The notes under the pieces were generated by a model. That model made no database searches and was not told the DNA's origin. It worked only from the letters and a program-made list of their open reading frames with translations. A stretch of DNA of 64,000 nucleotides from Nemopilema nomurai (lineage: Eukaryota > Cnidaria > Scyphozoa > Rhizostomeae > Rhizostomatidae): contig ML133455.1 in assembly GCA_003864495.1 (NCBI GenBank), forward strand, positions 2,905,767 to 2,969,766, written 5' to 3'. Made by a program: the position numbers and the translations under genes. Below, one piece after another: positions 49,229 to 62,140 of this stretch (positions are counted from its first letter, which is position 1; each line of letters starts with the position of its first letter).

Positions 49229-51340
49229 GTGAAACGAGACCAAATGGGACATGTCGAATGCTTTTGTAGTGAATCAATATAATTTTGTGCCAAATCGAAA
49301 CGCCTTCAGTAATATGACTAGAACTGAAACTACCTATCAGGTCATGTCCGAACCATTACTCTATACTAAACTAGAGATTTCATGAATGTAAGACGTATTA
49401 GCTGTTTTTGACACATTTTGGTAGCAATATTTTAAACTTGTCAACAAAGCCAAGCACCTAGGGTTTTTGTGAACAAACCATTGGAACATTGTGAGTCATG
49501 TCACACATTCACGTTTCACCTTTCGTACGTATCACCATACATTACCAAGCTTTATATTTGAGAAGAAGCAAGAATGCTTAACCAGCGTCTCCATCTTTTG
49601 ACCCACCCTTTTGTACCCCCGTCCCAGCACCCTCAACCCCTGCCAAAGCATTTTCTCTTTTTGGCACTTTTGTTTGATTTCACTTCAAGTAATCTCGTGT
49701 ACATAACAGAAAGGTGGTGCCGCCTTGGCCCACTGAAGCAACGAACTCTGCACAATATGATAGAACCCATTCAGTAAACATGAATCGTACACACATCAGA
49801 GAATGCGTATCACAGGTATCATTAAAACTGTAGGAAAATTAAGTGTTCTTACGTTCAGCAGTGGATTTTAAAGTAACTCCTTCTATTGTTGCGGTCAGGG
49901 CCCGCATTTGTTTCTTCTATGCTCTTTCCCAATTTTCATTGCTTATTCGTGCTATTTTGAAGCTTACAATGTACCCTATTGAACAGGGTGACACGAAAAC
50001 CCAGGCAGTACAACTGCAATTGGATTTTGGGGCAATTTCCTTTTCATCGCAGTGGGTATTCACTTTGTAAGAAAGGGAATTCTTGGTTTGTCACTGGGTG
50101 GTGGAGATTTTCTCAGTGAAATGCTTTTGTTTCGTCAAGACGCAGCTTGTGTGGCGATATAGGTGCTGAAAGTATTTGGAAAAGAAGGTTATATTCACCT
50201 TTCTCCATGTTCGTGTGCATCATTACTACGTGCTTGAAGTGCTCAGCAGAGCAGATTAAAGATGACGCATGCCCCAAGCAGGACGGGTCTTCCAGTTAAG
50301 TTGACAACTGATTGCTTACATTCGGGTCAAATTTGTCATCGATCAAGAGATGAAATCGACGCACATCAACAATATATCACATAAGAAACTGAGATTTCTT
50401 TATATCCAAGCTCGTCCCAGCTACCTATATATCATGAACACACTATGTTTACGACCCAAAAGTGCAATATTGAGTTAGGCTTTCTAGCCAGATGGCTTTT
50501 TACATTCTAGTGAATGCCTGTTGTTTCCCGACAAATTGTTGAAAATGCTTCTGTGACGGACTCTTAGTGCTGGTAAAGCGATGTGTTTTTCATTGCAGTC
50601 TGTTTTATTGGATTGAACTTTGAAGGCCAGACGAGTCAATTAGGGTCTCTTCAAAGAATCCATTTGTGCCATAATTTTTAATGAAACGTGGGCTGGACAT
50701 CTTAAATAAAGAAAATCAGATTTTGGTTGCATTTGCACGATCATGCTTAGGCTAATTGAATATCTTGTCTTGAATTGACCTTGGTGTTCCAACCTTAGCT
50801 GACAGCTTGAGACTTGTTTGCTTTCAACGTTAACAAAGAAACAAACCCTATCCGCGTTAAGAGCTTCACTGAGAACCCCAATTTTACGTTTTATATAGAT
50901 AAGAAATACAGAATTATTTATTGAATAGACAACTTGCTCTCGTCCTAGTAGTTCAATCTGAGCGCCATCTAGCAGCGTCTTCCAGCACACAATTGCTAGT
51001 TGAAAACAATACGGCCAGCTGGTAAAATACAATTTACCTCTCAAAACCATGCTCGTATTTATAATCTTGGATTTTCTCCAATTTCCCGCACCGAGCCCTT
51101 ACGCGGAATCACCTTTTGCCCTTCTACCGCAAGAATGATTTTGCCTCCCTGTTAAACAACTATGACATTGTTGTAGCCTCGTTATCGCGCTAAAAAAACA
51201 CAGACGATCGTCTGGATGCAATTTTCTGCTTGTTTTGTGCGTTGCATCCCGAGCAACTTCTTGAACATCAGATTCTGTTGGGGCCTCCAGCATTCCAGGC
51301 TTTGGAAAGGAAGAAGACTGGCAGTTGAATCTGACTGATA
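49229..51340. other. Intergenic region between OXCT1 and the esterase gene
   Basis: Contains the OXCT1 3' untranslated region, whose end was not located with confidence, and the esterase upstream region. ORFs here, such as 50640-51050 (minus), show no recognisable domain. No repeats or RNA genes were seen. Confidence 0.4.
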
Positions 51341-51964
51341 ATGCGAAAGCTTCGATTTCTGTGTTTCGGAGATTCTCTCACAGAAGGGAAATGTGGAAAT
51401 GGAACCCAGTTCCACCCATACACGATCAGGTTGGCTGAGTTGTTCAAAGAGCACAACAGAGAAGTTGAAATCATCAATCATGGCATAAGCGGGGATTTGG
51501 TGTACCCAGAAATGGCTACGAGACTACCTGCAATTCTTGAAAAAGAAGGCAAATTCGACTTTGCCATCATTCTTGGTGGTACAAATGACATGTGGCTGGA
51601 TGTTAAGCAGGCACAGGAGGCTGATCTGTTTGAAAAAATCAAACAATTGCATCAGTTTGCTCATGAACGGGGAATCAAAACGTGTGCCATAACCATACCC
51701 CAATGTTCATTTGACTCACTGCCTCAATCGTGGGAGTATGTTCAATACAGAGAAGAAATAAACGAAAAGTTGCATGAATTTGCATCAGAAAATTCACAAC
51801 TAATGCGTCTTTGTGATTTATCTAAAAGGTTGCCAATGTTTGGAATAAGTCATACAGACCTTTTGAAATACTGGGATGATTACCTTCATTTTACACCACA
51901 AGGATATGGTAAAATGGCAGAACTAATTTTTGAAGTCATGAAGGACTTTTTCGAATATCTTTGA
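51341..51964 (+). CDS. GDSL/SGNH-family lipase-esterase, intronless
   Basis: Encodes 207 residues. The four SGNH blocks are present: FGDSLTEG near residue 10 with the nucleophile Ser, a Gly in HGISGD near 49, GGTNDMW near 80 with the oxyanion Asn, and DDYLHFTPQGY near 186 with the catalytic Asp and His. The size and motifs fit small SGNH esterases such as IAH1-like (isoamyl acetate-hydrolysing) enzymes or bacterial TesA-like arylesterases. The substrate is probably a short acyl ester. There is no signal peptide, so it is likely cytosolic. No intron interrupts the frame, unlike OXCT1 next to it, so a retrocopy or ancient transfer from bacteria is possible. It lies between OXCT1 and the decayed gene B copy. 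Confidence 0.9.
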   Translation: MRKLRFLCFGDSLTEGKCGNGTQFHPYTIRLAELFKEHNREVEIINHGISGDLVYPEMATRLPAILEKEGKFDFAIILGGTNDMWLDVKQAQEADLFEKIKQLHQFAHERGIKTCAITIPQCSFDSLPQSWEYVQYREEINEKLHEFASENSQLMRLCDLSKRLPMFGISHTDLLKYWDDYLHFTPQGYGKMAELIFEVMKDFFEYL

Positions 51965-53310
51965 CCACAAGATGTTAATTATGATGCCAGTCAAGAAACA
52001 AACAAAGTGTGAAACATGTCATGTATTGTGCTTGTTTTGTTCTGTTTTGGGCAGGGTGGGGGAGTTGAGATGCTTGGCTTTAAACACCAATGCAGCTGCT
52101 TTCGTTGGAGCTACCACACCACCCTGAAGATCAGATGACAGCACATCAATAATGATATAAGAGAGTTGCCTGAATTTTTGGTATGCTTTACAGGCTGCAA
52201 GGAAACTTGTCAAAGATTAGGGTATACTTTCTCCTCATGATCCTCAGTTTTGAGGCAATTGACAAGTACTGTTTTGGATTTAATAGGAGAATTTTGCCAC
52301 CATGATGAGTTCCCTGGGAGTGTTCTCCATTCCATTACCAAGTGTGAAGTGTCTGATTCTGTCCCATGTTTATGTGAAGACAAAAGAGTTTAGAACCTGT
52401 GCGAATTAATGTTTTTTAAGTTTATTTTTAAAAGCTACAAACAAAATTATGCTATAACAACAAATTTGATAGTAGTAGCTTTTAAACAGAACAACCTATG
52501 AAAATTTGAATTCTGTTAAAAAGGATGTGCACAAAGTTCAGCAGGTTGAAGCCTAAATATCTAGATATAGAGCTCAATTAGAGTGGAATTTCGAACTGAA
52601 ATTTCACCCCCTTACCTATCAAGTTCCATGGATTAGTCTTAATGGCAATTCTTCTTGCAATTTTGTGATAGAGGGTTAAACCTCCAAATTATTTGATTTA
52701 TAATGACCTTTTTGCGATTAATTGATTTTCTTCTTAATCAATCATTATCATTTCCACCAAAACACTTACAACAAATGAATTAAACTTGGCCTTGGAATTT
52801 GTCCATTTGTATAGATAAGTGCATTTATATTGCAAATTTTACGGTTCAATTTTTTTAAATTATGGAATACATTACATATGGCCATCTTTCCCTAAAATGT
52901 AAACTGATGTATTTCCATTATAGTAAAAAGCAACACAGAGAATGAGCAAAAGAGAAGCAATTTTCCAAACTCTAGGTCACCAGACAAGATCAATTTTAAA
53001 GGTGCTTCTATCATGCTTGATGAATAAAAGATTTTTGCATTTTGCTTGTTTTCGGGCTTCTAGCAAAACCAAATGCACTATTTAAGAGTCTTAGATATTT
53101 ACAGTGCTTTATCTGAGAGAATATGTTGGCACCCACTGTGTGCATCTGTGCATCTGTGCATCTATGCCAGTTGGCTTGGGTGCATCTATGCCACAGGGGC
53201 TGGAATCCATCACCCATCATACGTTTCAGGCAAAGCATGGATTTTCTCTTGCTGACCACAAAGACATTTCCTGTAAACTTTTCTGAAATTTGAAACAGTT
53301 GAGCTGAAAT
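51965..53310. other. Region downstream of the esterase gene, no gene recognised
   Basis: AT-rich sequence, with a short run of a 10-bp repeat (TGTGCATCTG) at 53140-53172. I see no coding exon, and no match to the last exon of gene B. Confidence 0.4.
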
Positions 53311-53319
53311 TACTCCAGA

Positions 53320-55430
53320 GTCAATTCTTTCACACTGTATGCTCACGCTGTCAGCCGGCTCGGGAAAGTGGAATAGTGCCCATTAATTAGATATATAAAA
53401 CCTTACTAACCATCCAATATTTGGTGTGTGCATATATTGATGCAAGTATGATTGCTTTTAAATGTCTTCTGTTGTCCTAAATCGTCATACGACATTATAG
53501 TGCTTGATCTTAGGTGTTTCTCATTGGAGAGAATTTAACCAAATTTTAGACATTTAATCGCTAATTTCTCTGACTGCATAACCACCTTGCGTGTGGTCGA
53601 ACGTGAAGCCCATTCACAGAGTTCCGGTAAAAGCATTTGAATTAATTTGTGTAGAAGCATCAGTGAAATAGTTAAAGAATGCTAATTATGAATCTTTTCA
53701 TGTTCCATTGACACAATCTAGAGCTTCCCAATTCATTAATGAATGTGTAAAGAGATTTCTATTCGTCGCACTGCACAAAATGTCATGGTAATAAGACCTA
53801 GCAGCAGAGCACAGATAAATTATTTTATCCCAAAAAATCGAGAATTCTAGCTGCATTCGTAAAGGGTATTTGACTTAATTTTACTATTTACTCTTATACC
53901 TTAATACACGAAATCATGATTGTCACAAGAACCAAGAGGTTAAGAACTACTTCTTTAAAAAGTCCTTAATAAAACAAATCTTAAATTTTGCATATCCTTC
54001 ATTTCTCTTGCCTTTTTTTTGGTAACGCTAACATAAGAATTTCTTAATTTTTGTATGTTCATTACAGTTGATATAGGAAAAAGAGTAAAATAAAGAACAG
54101 TATTTTCAATGTAAAGTAAACGCATTCTTTACAGTCATCATTTTCTCTCTCTTCTTCTTCCTAAACAAAGCATTTAAAATGTTCCTGCTGTCATTTACGT
54201 ACGCATTAAAGTACTTAAGACTTTTGACCTTTTCTTTCAAAATTCATAGCTTTTTAGCATCATCCCGTGCCACCAACAATGGGAATCTCGAGTCCTCCTT
54301 GCTTGATTGGAAATCATTCTGGTCATGTGTCTACAACCTTACCAGCAATCAAAGCTCCCAGGATGAGAGCACTCCAAAAGAAGCGGGAGATTTGCGTGGT
54401 ATGTGACCCACAGTTGTGTATTGTATATTTTAGTCCTGTATTTGTGCTATGAGTTGGCCTCATTAAGATTATTGACACGCGCAGGACGCTTGATGGACTA
54501 AACTTGAGGCTGATATATTTCAAAATGTGATGTTTCTTTAAGTAAGCCTCTGTATGATCAACCATTGAAACAAGACCAAGTAGAAAATATTTTCAATTAA
54601 TGTAACTGAAAATGCATTTGAGAGAAAAATCCTTAATTAATGTATTTGAAACTCAGTTTCTTTGAGAAAATTCCCCTAATTTCCAACTCCCTATATTGGT
54701 CGCACCCGCATTTTTTATAATAAGGTACGTGCTTTCGATTCTCAGAGAAGTCGACACCTGCCTCTATTTTTAGCCTAAGGACTAACTCAGGACAAAAGTA
54801 GGATCAGCCATAAAGACTGAAGAAGTTAACGCTAATGGGCTGTACATTACCTGGATAACGTATGATTTTGGAAAGACCGATTCTATCAACTGCAAGCTAC
54901 ATTTATTGGATGTGCCTATGATAAATAGTTGCACAAATAGATTGCTGGTAATTTTGCAAGCACAAAGTGAACTTTCATAGCTCAGATTTAGTTGTTTGGT
55001 CATCATTCTTGGACCGAGGTATTGGACATCTTTTCACCTTTATTTCTGCTCTTTAAAACTGGTGCCTTCCTTCTTCCTTCTAAATCGGGACCCATCTGTC
55101 AGTTTGTTGGCTTGATCAATTACAGTAAACATGACCTCAGTCCCTACAGTTCAACAAAATGTCTTCACTATTAAATTGTTGATGCATGCTTCTATTATCA
55201 AATTTTTTTCTTAACCTCCCCCCAATACTCTAGTATTTGTAAGGCAAGACCAAGTGTCAAGAACATTTTTGCCGGGTGTTTGCCTTTTGCATTTCTTTTT
55301 CCTTTCAAGCTCTTGAAAACTAATGTAGTTAATTTTTCATAGCAAAACCTGGTCCTTGATCGACAAGAAGGAAGAAAAGCCTTGATAGTCCAAGTTTAAA
55401 GATGGCGTCAATATTGGAGTCTGTTGTGAA
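53320..55430 (-). pseudogene. Decayed fourth copy of gene B (exons 4-7 recognisable)
   Basis: Short stretches resemble gene B exons in the right order and strand: exon 7 near 53320-53365 (CTGTCAGCCGGCTC), exon 6 near 54718-54785 (GCTTTCGATTCTCAGAGAA), exon 5 near 55010-55130, and exon 4 near 55340-55425 (CCTTGATAGTCCAAG). Identity is roughly 70-80% by eye. Splice borders and frames are not preserved. Exons 1-3 and 8 were not found. Its position upstream of a decayed OXCT1 copy mirrors B3 and OXCT1. Confidence 0.65.
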
Positions 55431-55739
55431 ATATTATTTGGGCGACCTCGTAAAAAGAATAGCTGCCTTCTTCATGGAGTCTTTGACAAACGGATTCAAA
55501 AGAATATGAATGTCAACAGAATCTATTTTAAAAGAAGAAGTTGGATATTCCATATAAAACAACAAGATTCCAAGTGCGGACAACATAACAGGAGATTTGA
55601 TACAGATGATAGAGAATGTACCAGTAGTTTCTATCATCTCCTCTGCGTTTGAGCTGGACATTGGCGTGACCAGTGGACTGAACCCATCCTCATTCCCATT
55701 CCAAAGAGTCAAGTATCCTTTTTAGGGTCATCTTGACAG

Positions 55740-56910
55740 AAAAGCATTAAAAGTCGTAGAAATGCTCCAAGAAGGTTTGAGTGATACCCAAGAAGGTTTC
55801 CTCAAAAGTCGGGGCACTGTCGAACTAATTACCAATCTACAGGTTCGCTGTGAGATGAGATGTCAAGAGACCTAATAATCTTAATTTCATCGATTTCAAA
55901 AAAACATTTGACGATGTGTGGCACAATTGACTGTTTGGCACCTCGATGAAGTTTCATATAGGAATGACTTTTCAAATGAAACAACTATATATGAAACGAG
56001 TTGGAAAGCATGCAGTGCATGGTTTCGTGCAATGGCTGGAGTGGAGTACGACAAGGATGCATCCTGTGACCAATTCCCCTCAACCTTTATTTTGGACGAA
56101 TTATGATAGATGCAGTGGAAGAGTATGAAGGTGGCATCAGATGGGGCTCACAATCCCCGGTTTTAGATCTGCCCACTGTCGGTGAAGGTGATCTACAAAC
56201 ATTGGTGAAAAAGACAGATCAAGTCAGAAAAAGATGTGGAATGGATATAAGCGAACAAACGAGTAAGACAATAATTACATCCGAAAAAGATCATGCTTCC
56301 ATAGCCATTACAATTGCCAAAAAAGTGGCTAGAACATGTTACAAAAATTACTTCTCCAGGTTCCACCATCATTCAAAATGTCACAAGCGAACAAGAAATT
56401 AGATAAAGTACTGGAAAAGGAACGAATGCATTAAGCTGACAACACCTGGAAATTCAAATACATCAAAATGAAGAACCAAATTCACTTGATGCAATCGCTA
56501 GTAACATCTATTTTTACTCCTTTTTCGCGGATGTGAATTGGACGTTAACAAAAGCCAACAGCGGAAAATTGTACAAATGAAGGAGCATGCTCAACATGGA
56601 AAGCAAAGAAGGCGAATGAATGCCAGGACGAAATGAGGAGACAAGCCAACAACAAAAACATGGGAAGACTTCTCACGATCATTGAAAACCGAAAATGAAG
56701 TTATTTGGACACCTGATCAGGGCGAATGGGTTGACAAAAGCAATCCTCCAAGGGGACGTTGACGGGAAATGGAAGCGAGGAAGATCAAAAAGAGCGGATG
56801 GCCTGAAGGACCGGAGTGGGCATGGCATCGAACTGTTGGCCGAGTTAAGTCGAGAAAAGTCATCGATTTGTTGGTGCAGCGAAGAGGCTACAGATATGAT
56901 GATGATTTTA
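55740..56910 (+). mobile_element. Non-LTR retrotransposon remnant (RTE/CR1-type reverse transcriptase), broken
   Basis: Reverse-transcriptase pieces appear in order across frameshifts. There is an EGFLKSRGT-like box near 55780, then NFIDFKKTFDDVWH near 55890 (motif A, with catalytic Asp), a GCILSP-like piece near 56060, and EYEGGIRW near 56125. The catalytic (F)ADD box is not intact. GMDISEQTSKT follows near 56240, and IHLMQSLVTSIF near 56480. The carboxyl end is KLFGHLIRANGLTKAILQGD near 56695, typical of these elements. It ends in a short GAT run (about 56896-56908), as RTE elements often do. The 5' part, including the endonuclease, was not seen. It is inactive. Confidence 0.82.
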
Positions 56911-56924
56911 ATTTCGAAAATGAC

Positions 56925-59900
56925 ACAATCAATACACACTCGCTCATTAAACGTCTCATTTGACAATCAATCAGTCTGCTTTAAAACATGAAATGTTTAT
57001 ACCCTTCACCCTAATTGAGTTTCTGTCTGCAAAATGAGTGGATTGCAAGATTTGTCCATTGCATAAAAGTCGTTTGTTCCCTAGTCGACGGACAACTTGC
57101 TTGATTGCATGATTAGATAGAGATTTTGCGATTTTTGAATGAGATTTGTGGTAAGTAAGTCAGGTTTAGCGTAAGTGAAATGAATATTGACAGTCGTTTT
57201 GTTGCTGTTGTCGTCACTGTGTAAATCATAAGTCGGCTGGAATTTGGGGGAAATGCCTAGACAATCGCATTTGGAAAATCTTTATAACTATCTTCAACAA
57301 ATAGACCTTCTTTGCTTTAATTTTCCATTGTAATTTGTATTAAATACCAAATTTGGATAATCGTACAACTCCATTAAATGTCGATCCAGAAGTCTCATTA
57401 CAGTTAGAGTCAAGATGCTTCTAATATACTCGTTAATTTGTGCTCTTAAAAGATTAACACAATCCTAAGGGGTTCATTTTTTGTAATTGAGAGTTAATTC
57501 CCCGTTTGATTTGATAAACGAGTTTAAATTAGAATTGAAGGTTTTTGCAGACAATGGCAATCAAGTTGAATTTTTCCCAATTAATTTTCAACAGTAAATA
57601 TGTGCTCTTCCGTGTCTTTAACCCTTTAAATGAGATTTTTTTTGGTTTAGAAGTTTGCTGTGACGCGTTAATTTTCTGTAGAAGCAATTAAGTAATTAAT
57701 GTAAACGGATGAGGTTAATATGCCCATTTGATGTTAAAAACGTTCGTGTTTAGATAGCCTCTTGTTATCTCAGTTTTTGCTGGGGATCCGGCCTATAGCA
57801 AGCACTCTGGTAAATTGGTTCAAAGAGCCCTGCAGGTAATAATCAGTAACCCAACGAGAAAGTCAGTTGGGTTTTGGTAAAGTTTGAAATTATTTTTGTC
57901 AGCTAATTTGAAAATAACATCAACGCTTAACAAGTAAGGACACTTGGTTAAATAATACCAGATTGAAGTGTCTATGACTTTTTTTCAACCTGATTTCAGT
58001 GCAGTTGTACAAGACAACATAAAATGCTTGGCGAGGTTCGTGATAAGCACATACTGCTGATTCTTTATCGTTACTATTTTCTGCTTCCAAAGTTTAGTAC
58101 ACTGCTATATACAAATAAGGTTTCTACTTATTTTGGCATGCAAGCCATTTCAGCTGTCCTTGGCATTAGCTTAATATGTGTCTGTTTAAAGATAAAGAAA
58201 TTGTTTATATCGCTTGGGAAGGGATTTTGGATACGGTCGAAGAGTTCTTCAAAGGATTAGAGTCTAGAAGAAAATCAAAAGTCGTCGACTGATGATAGAT
58301 AGATTCAATTTTGATCCTACCAAATAAAAAGATTTTTGTTGACGTCCTATTGAAGAAAATCTAACTATGAAGGAATCTCATCGACTTTTAGGAAAATCAA
58401 AATTTCTTCAAAAATGTTAGTAGAAAAATTTCCACCAACTTCAGATTCTGACATGAAAGGGCATCATATGACCTTCAGGATCCCGTAACGTCTTTACGGG
58501 CATTGTCTCAAAGTGATACCTGCAATTGTTAGAAAGGTATTTTTCAAGAATGTGCTGATGGATGAGAGTTGGGCCGGTATACTGCAGCATTTAATTTTAC
58601 TTTTCGCACCAAATGCAGTAAATACAAGTTTTCATGCTGGTATCACAAATTGCATAACTCAGATTGCTAGCTTACATCTTGCTCTTGGAATTTCAGATGG
58701 CTCGTATTGCATTCTATTTTAGTGCATTATCCCCTTGCAAACCTCGCTTCCAAGAACCGATTCCTGGTATTTCCTGATTTCTCAACTCCTATTCTTCATC
58801 TAGAGAAATCTGCCAAGACGAAGATTCCACAATATTTCCCTAAGACATCTTTTTCGCAGATTTTCCTAAAGAAGACAAAGTGGGTGCCAACTTAATCAAC
58901 ATAGGTAACTTAAATGCCCAAAAGCTGCTACCAGTCTGGCTAACAACGGAAAAAGGGTGGTTTGTTGCCCCCTCTGACTTCCATAAGCAGAAAAACTAGT
59001 AAAAAAATTTCATTGGCTCCTCCAAAATTGTATAATTTAAAGTGAATTACAACGAAAGGATCAACAAGAGAGACTTCTTCCAGTATGCTTTAAAAATGTT
59101 GGTTCTGACAGAGACTTTTTCATGGTTAAGAACCATTTCTTGAAGTCATGGCACGTAGCTCAAAAGTATTAACCTCCATAAACGCTGGATTGCCAACCAA
59201 GAGTTCATTCCAAGAGGCTGCCCATAGACGTCGCACATTCTATTCAAGCAAGGGGCATGGAAATGCCTTCTCATCTTGTGATTCCCTTTTGCAATGCTCA
59301 GAGGGTTTGTCACCATTTTTCGAGACATTGACACTAGTTTTCTGCTTTCTAAGGAAGGGGCTATTTGTCATGAATTATTGTGATACCTCGATTATAAAAA
59401 AGTTGCCACTCTTTATAAGTTGGTAAAAATTTGCATCCAGTAGTTGTTTTCTTTGCAGTCTATGCAAGATTTTCAAACATCGGAGAGTACTTTCACCCAC
59501 CACATGTCATCACTTTTGTTCTGCGCGTGTCCTGCAAGTTTTGATTGTTTCTCCTACAGTTATCTGAGGCGTGGTCAATGCATCAAGGATGTCGTACAGT
59601 TTTCCGAAGAAAGTATTTCGGAGTTTTTTCACCCTTTAAAGTGGTCATCTAAAAGAGGTCATCTTTAAAGTGATCATCTTGCAAGGGTCATATTGATTTG
59701 ACAGTTCTCCATGCAATGCCGGCATCTCAATTCGAGGATGTTGCCAGTTTGATGATTTCGGTAAGCGGATGACGAAATACAACCCTGGATTTTATTGACT
59801 GCGCCAGTATTTATCCCGTCATTTCTGTCGGTGTAAAAGAGTCACAGTGGGTCTTCTTTGAATTTCAATATTGGCAATAAAGGATGGCTTTCCCATTAAT

Positions 59901-61370
59901 TCCCCTAAGCCATTCATTTATATGAAATCACCAACACTTTATTAGCCTATCCGTGAAAGATGGTACTGTCTGCATCTCTTACGGCGGCGGTGTTGTTGCT
60001 GCTGCTGTTGTTGCTGCTGCTGTTATTGCAAGATCCGTTTGCAAGTTGGCCAGTGCTCGGATACAAAAAAGTCGTATCACATTAACTTTGACGCGATTTC
60101 TTCCACCCTCTTGTGCGCATAATTTTTAATAAAAATGTGCCAGTTTTGATCTTCATATACGCCTTATTGCTTTCCATTGCGTTTTAAATTTCAAGATTTT
60201 ACTTAGCAAGGCAAAGGACCCTCACCCTTTCTAATAATTTTATGCGGTCTCTCTCTCCTCGCTCATTGTTGAATGGCAAGGACCCGCAATGCCCCATCTC
60301 AATCAATCGAAGCTCTTCCTTTAATTCTGTAACTTGAAAAGTTTAATTTTTTATCAACAATTTCCATGACAATTCATTTTCAGGGAGCAGACAGATTCGC
60401 CCTCATGTCTTTTACTTGGATGCAACTAGAATAGAAAGTGGGCGCACAAAACTTGCTTTAGACAATAGGCCAAAATTCAATGAATCGCAGAGGGCTTTCA
60501 GATGTTATTCTGCCGTCAAGTACCAACTTGAACCAAATGTAATTTGTCGCAATCAGTGCCACCACTTTGTGGTCATACCCTAAATGTTTCACTGCATTCA
60601 CCGATAAGAACGATTAATTATTTGACGAAAGAAAGACGATCGAATGAGTCTTATCGGGCACAGTATTCGAATGCTGAGCAATGGAGGGCGGTCTGATGGT
60701 TTGTTATCACCTGTGATCAGAGCTTATGGACGATAAATGCACTTGCAGCAAGTTGCTACATTTCCATTGCTGTTTTACAAAACCACACTTCACCCCCAGA
60801 TTATGACTATACAATTCTGTACTATACTCTCTTGCACCCCTATTTTATCCTCTCTTTTGTCCCTCATTTCATGCTTTTTCTTTCCTCCCTTCTCCATCTG
60901 TTCTTTATCCCATCATTTGCTTTCTCCATCTCCTTACCCATTTATCCAGATTTTGTCATCAGCAAGAAGGTCAGTATTTCTGTTGTCTGATCTCCGCGTT
61001 GATTTTTAACCAATGTATTGGCAGTGCGCTCTGCATTTTAATTCCAGTGCATTGAAAGCCCAGGTGAATTTTCATGTAAAGTACAACCAGATATTGATAT
61101 TGTCTGCATTCTGCATCCAGCAGAGCCCTTAGCATAACCGGTCTTCCACCCAGCGCTATTACAACCGTGCAATGTCCATCTCCATCCTGCTATCTTAAAT
61201 CGCCATTTCACTAAAGAATTGTTCCCTTGGCTCAGGCCTAGACATATCCTAATCAATTATGAGAGAATTAACTACCAGCCAGAAAGCTAGGCAGTCTTAA
61301 GTTGCTGAGCTCTGCTTGTTTGGTGTTTGGCTTGTCACTACAATGCTTTCGATGCGAAAAAAGACCGTGA
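56925..61370 (+). pseudogene. Decayed partial duplicate of OXCT1 (intron 11 to intron 16)
   Basis: Collinear matches to OXCT1: 56925-57815 and 57960-58500 to intron 11, 58857-58901 to exon 12 (reads FPKEDKVGANLIN in one frame), 59247-59313 to exon 13 (shortened and frameshifted), 59690-59760 to exon 14, 60310-60770 to intron 14, about 60955-60970 to the end of exon 16, and 61080-61370 to intron 16. Exons 1-11, 15 and 17 are absent, as is the GPCR gene. Donor sites of exons 12-14 are still GT. It cannot encode a transferase. Intronic parts are better preserved than the exons. Confidence 0.85.
59982..60030 (+). repeat. GTT/GCT triplet repeat
   Basis: An imperfect run of GTT, GCT and GGC triplets (GCGGTGTTGTTGCTGCTGCT and following) between the exon 14-like and intron 14-like parts of the decayed OXCT1 copy. 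Confidence 0.75.
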
Positions 61371-61779
61371 CTTTTCTGTTTACTTTGTGATCATCGTGCT
61401 TACACGTTTGTCAGGGAACATTGTCTCAAAACGAGACACAGACACACAGCCTCATACCCGCACAGAAATTCTTCACATTATTTCCACTGCCTACAACCAG
61501 GAACCTTTCGGCGAACAATGAAGAAATTTAAGTCCATCGAAAGATCGTAATTTAAATTTTTGGTCTGACGGTGAATCGTTGCTAACGCGGAACAGTGTTT
61601 TCTCAAGATTGTGAAAGCCATTGAAAGCCACTATGGTAGTCATAGGCAACTGCCTGGGTTATGAAAAAGAGTCAAGTGACAAGGAAAATTAAATTCTCAA
61701 GCATTTGCCTATTGATTTCCGAAATGGTAACAAGCTATCAAGTTTCTATAGCTTTGCTAAAAGTATCTCCCATAGATAG

Positions 61780-62140
61780 AGCTTGAAGTGCTTTGCCTTT
61801 TTCTGTATAAGGGTGGTTTACTGTCGTCAAAAGTGATTGCTTTGCAGTTCTTCCATATGGGTGCCTTGCTGTTCATTGGATTCTTCTCTGTTTTTGTATA
61901 AGGGTACATTACTGTTACTACTGGGTTAATTTCCTATCTTTTTTTAAGGGTGTTTTGCTGTCTCTAAAGCTGGTGATTTTTTTCTTTAAAAAAGGAGACT
62001 TTATCCTCATATATTTCGAAGTACTTTGCTATTCCTCTAAATATATTTTGCTCTCTTTATGTAAAGTTATTTTGCTATCTCTTTAAGGGTGCATTGTTCT
62101 CTATACAAAGTGGGTGTTTTGCTGTACATGTATGAGAGTT
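61780..62140 (+). repeat. Degenerate short interspersed repeat
   Basis: Variants of AAGGGTG followed by a run like TTTTGCTGTCTCT recur about eight times at uneven spacing of 30-60 bases. It looks like a decayed minisatellite. No coding content. Confidence 0.5.

Noticed and set aside
50640..51050. 136-codon minus-strand ORF upstream of the esterase gene
   Set aside because: No domain or splice context is recognised; composition is not convincing, and it overlaps the presumed esterase promoter.
54179..54565. Overlapping ORFs on both strands with coding-like composition
   Set aside because: They lie inside the decayed gene B copy and match no gene B exon; no family is recognised.
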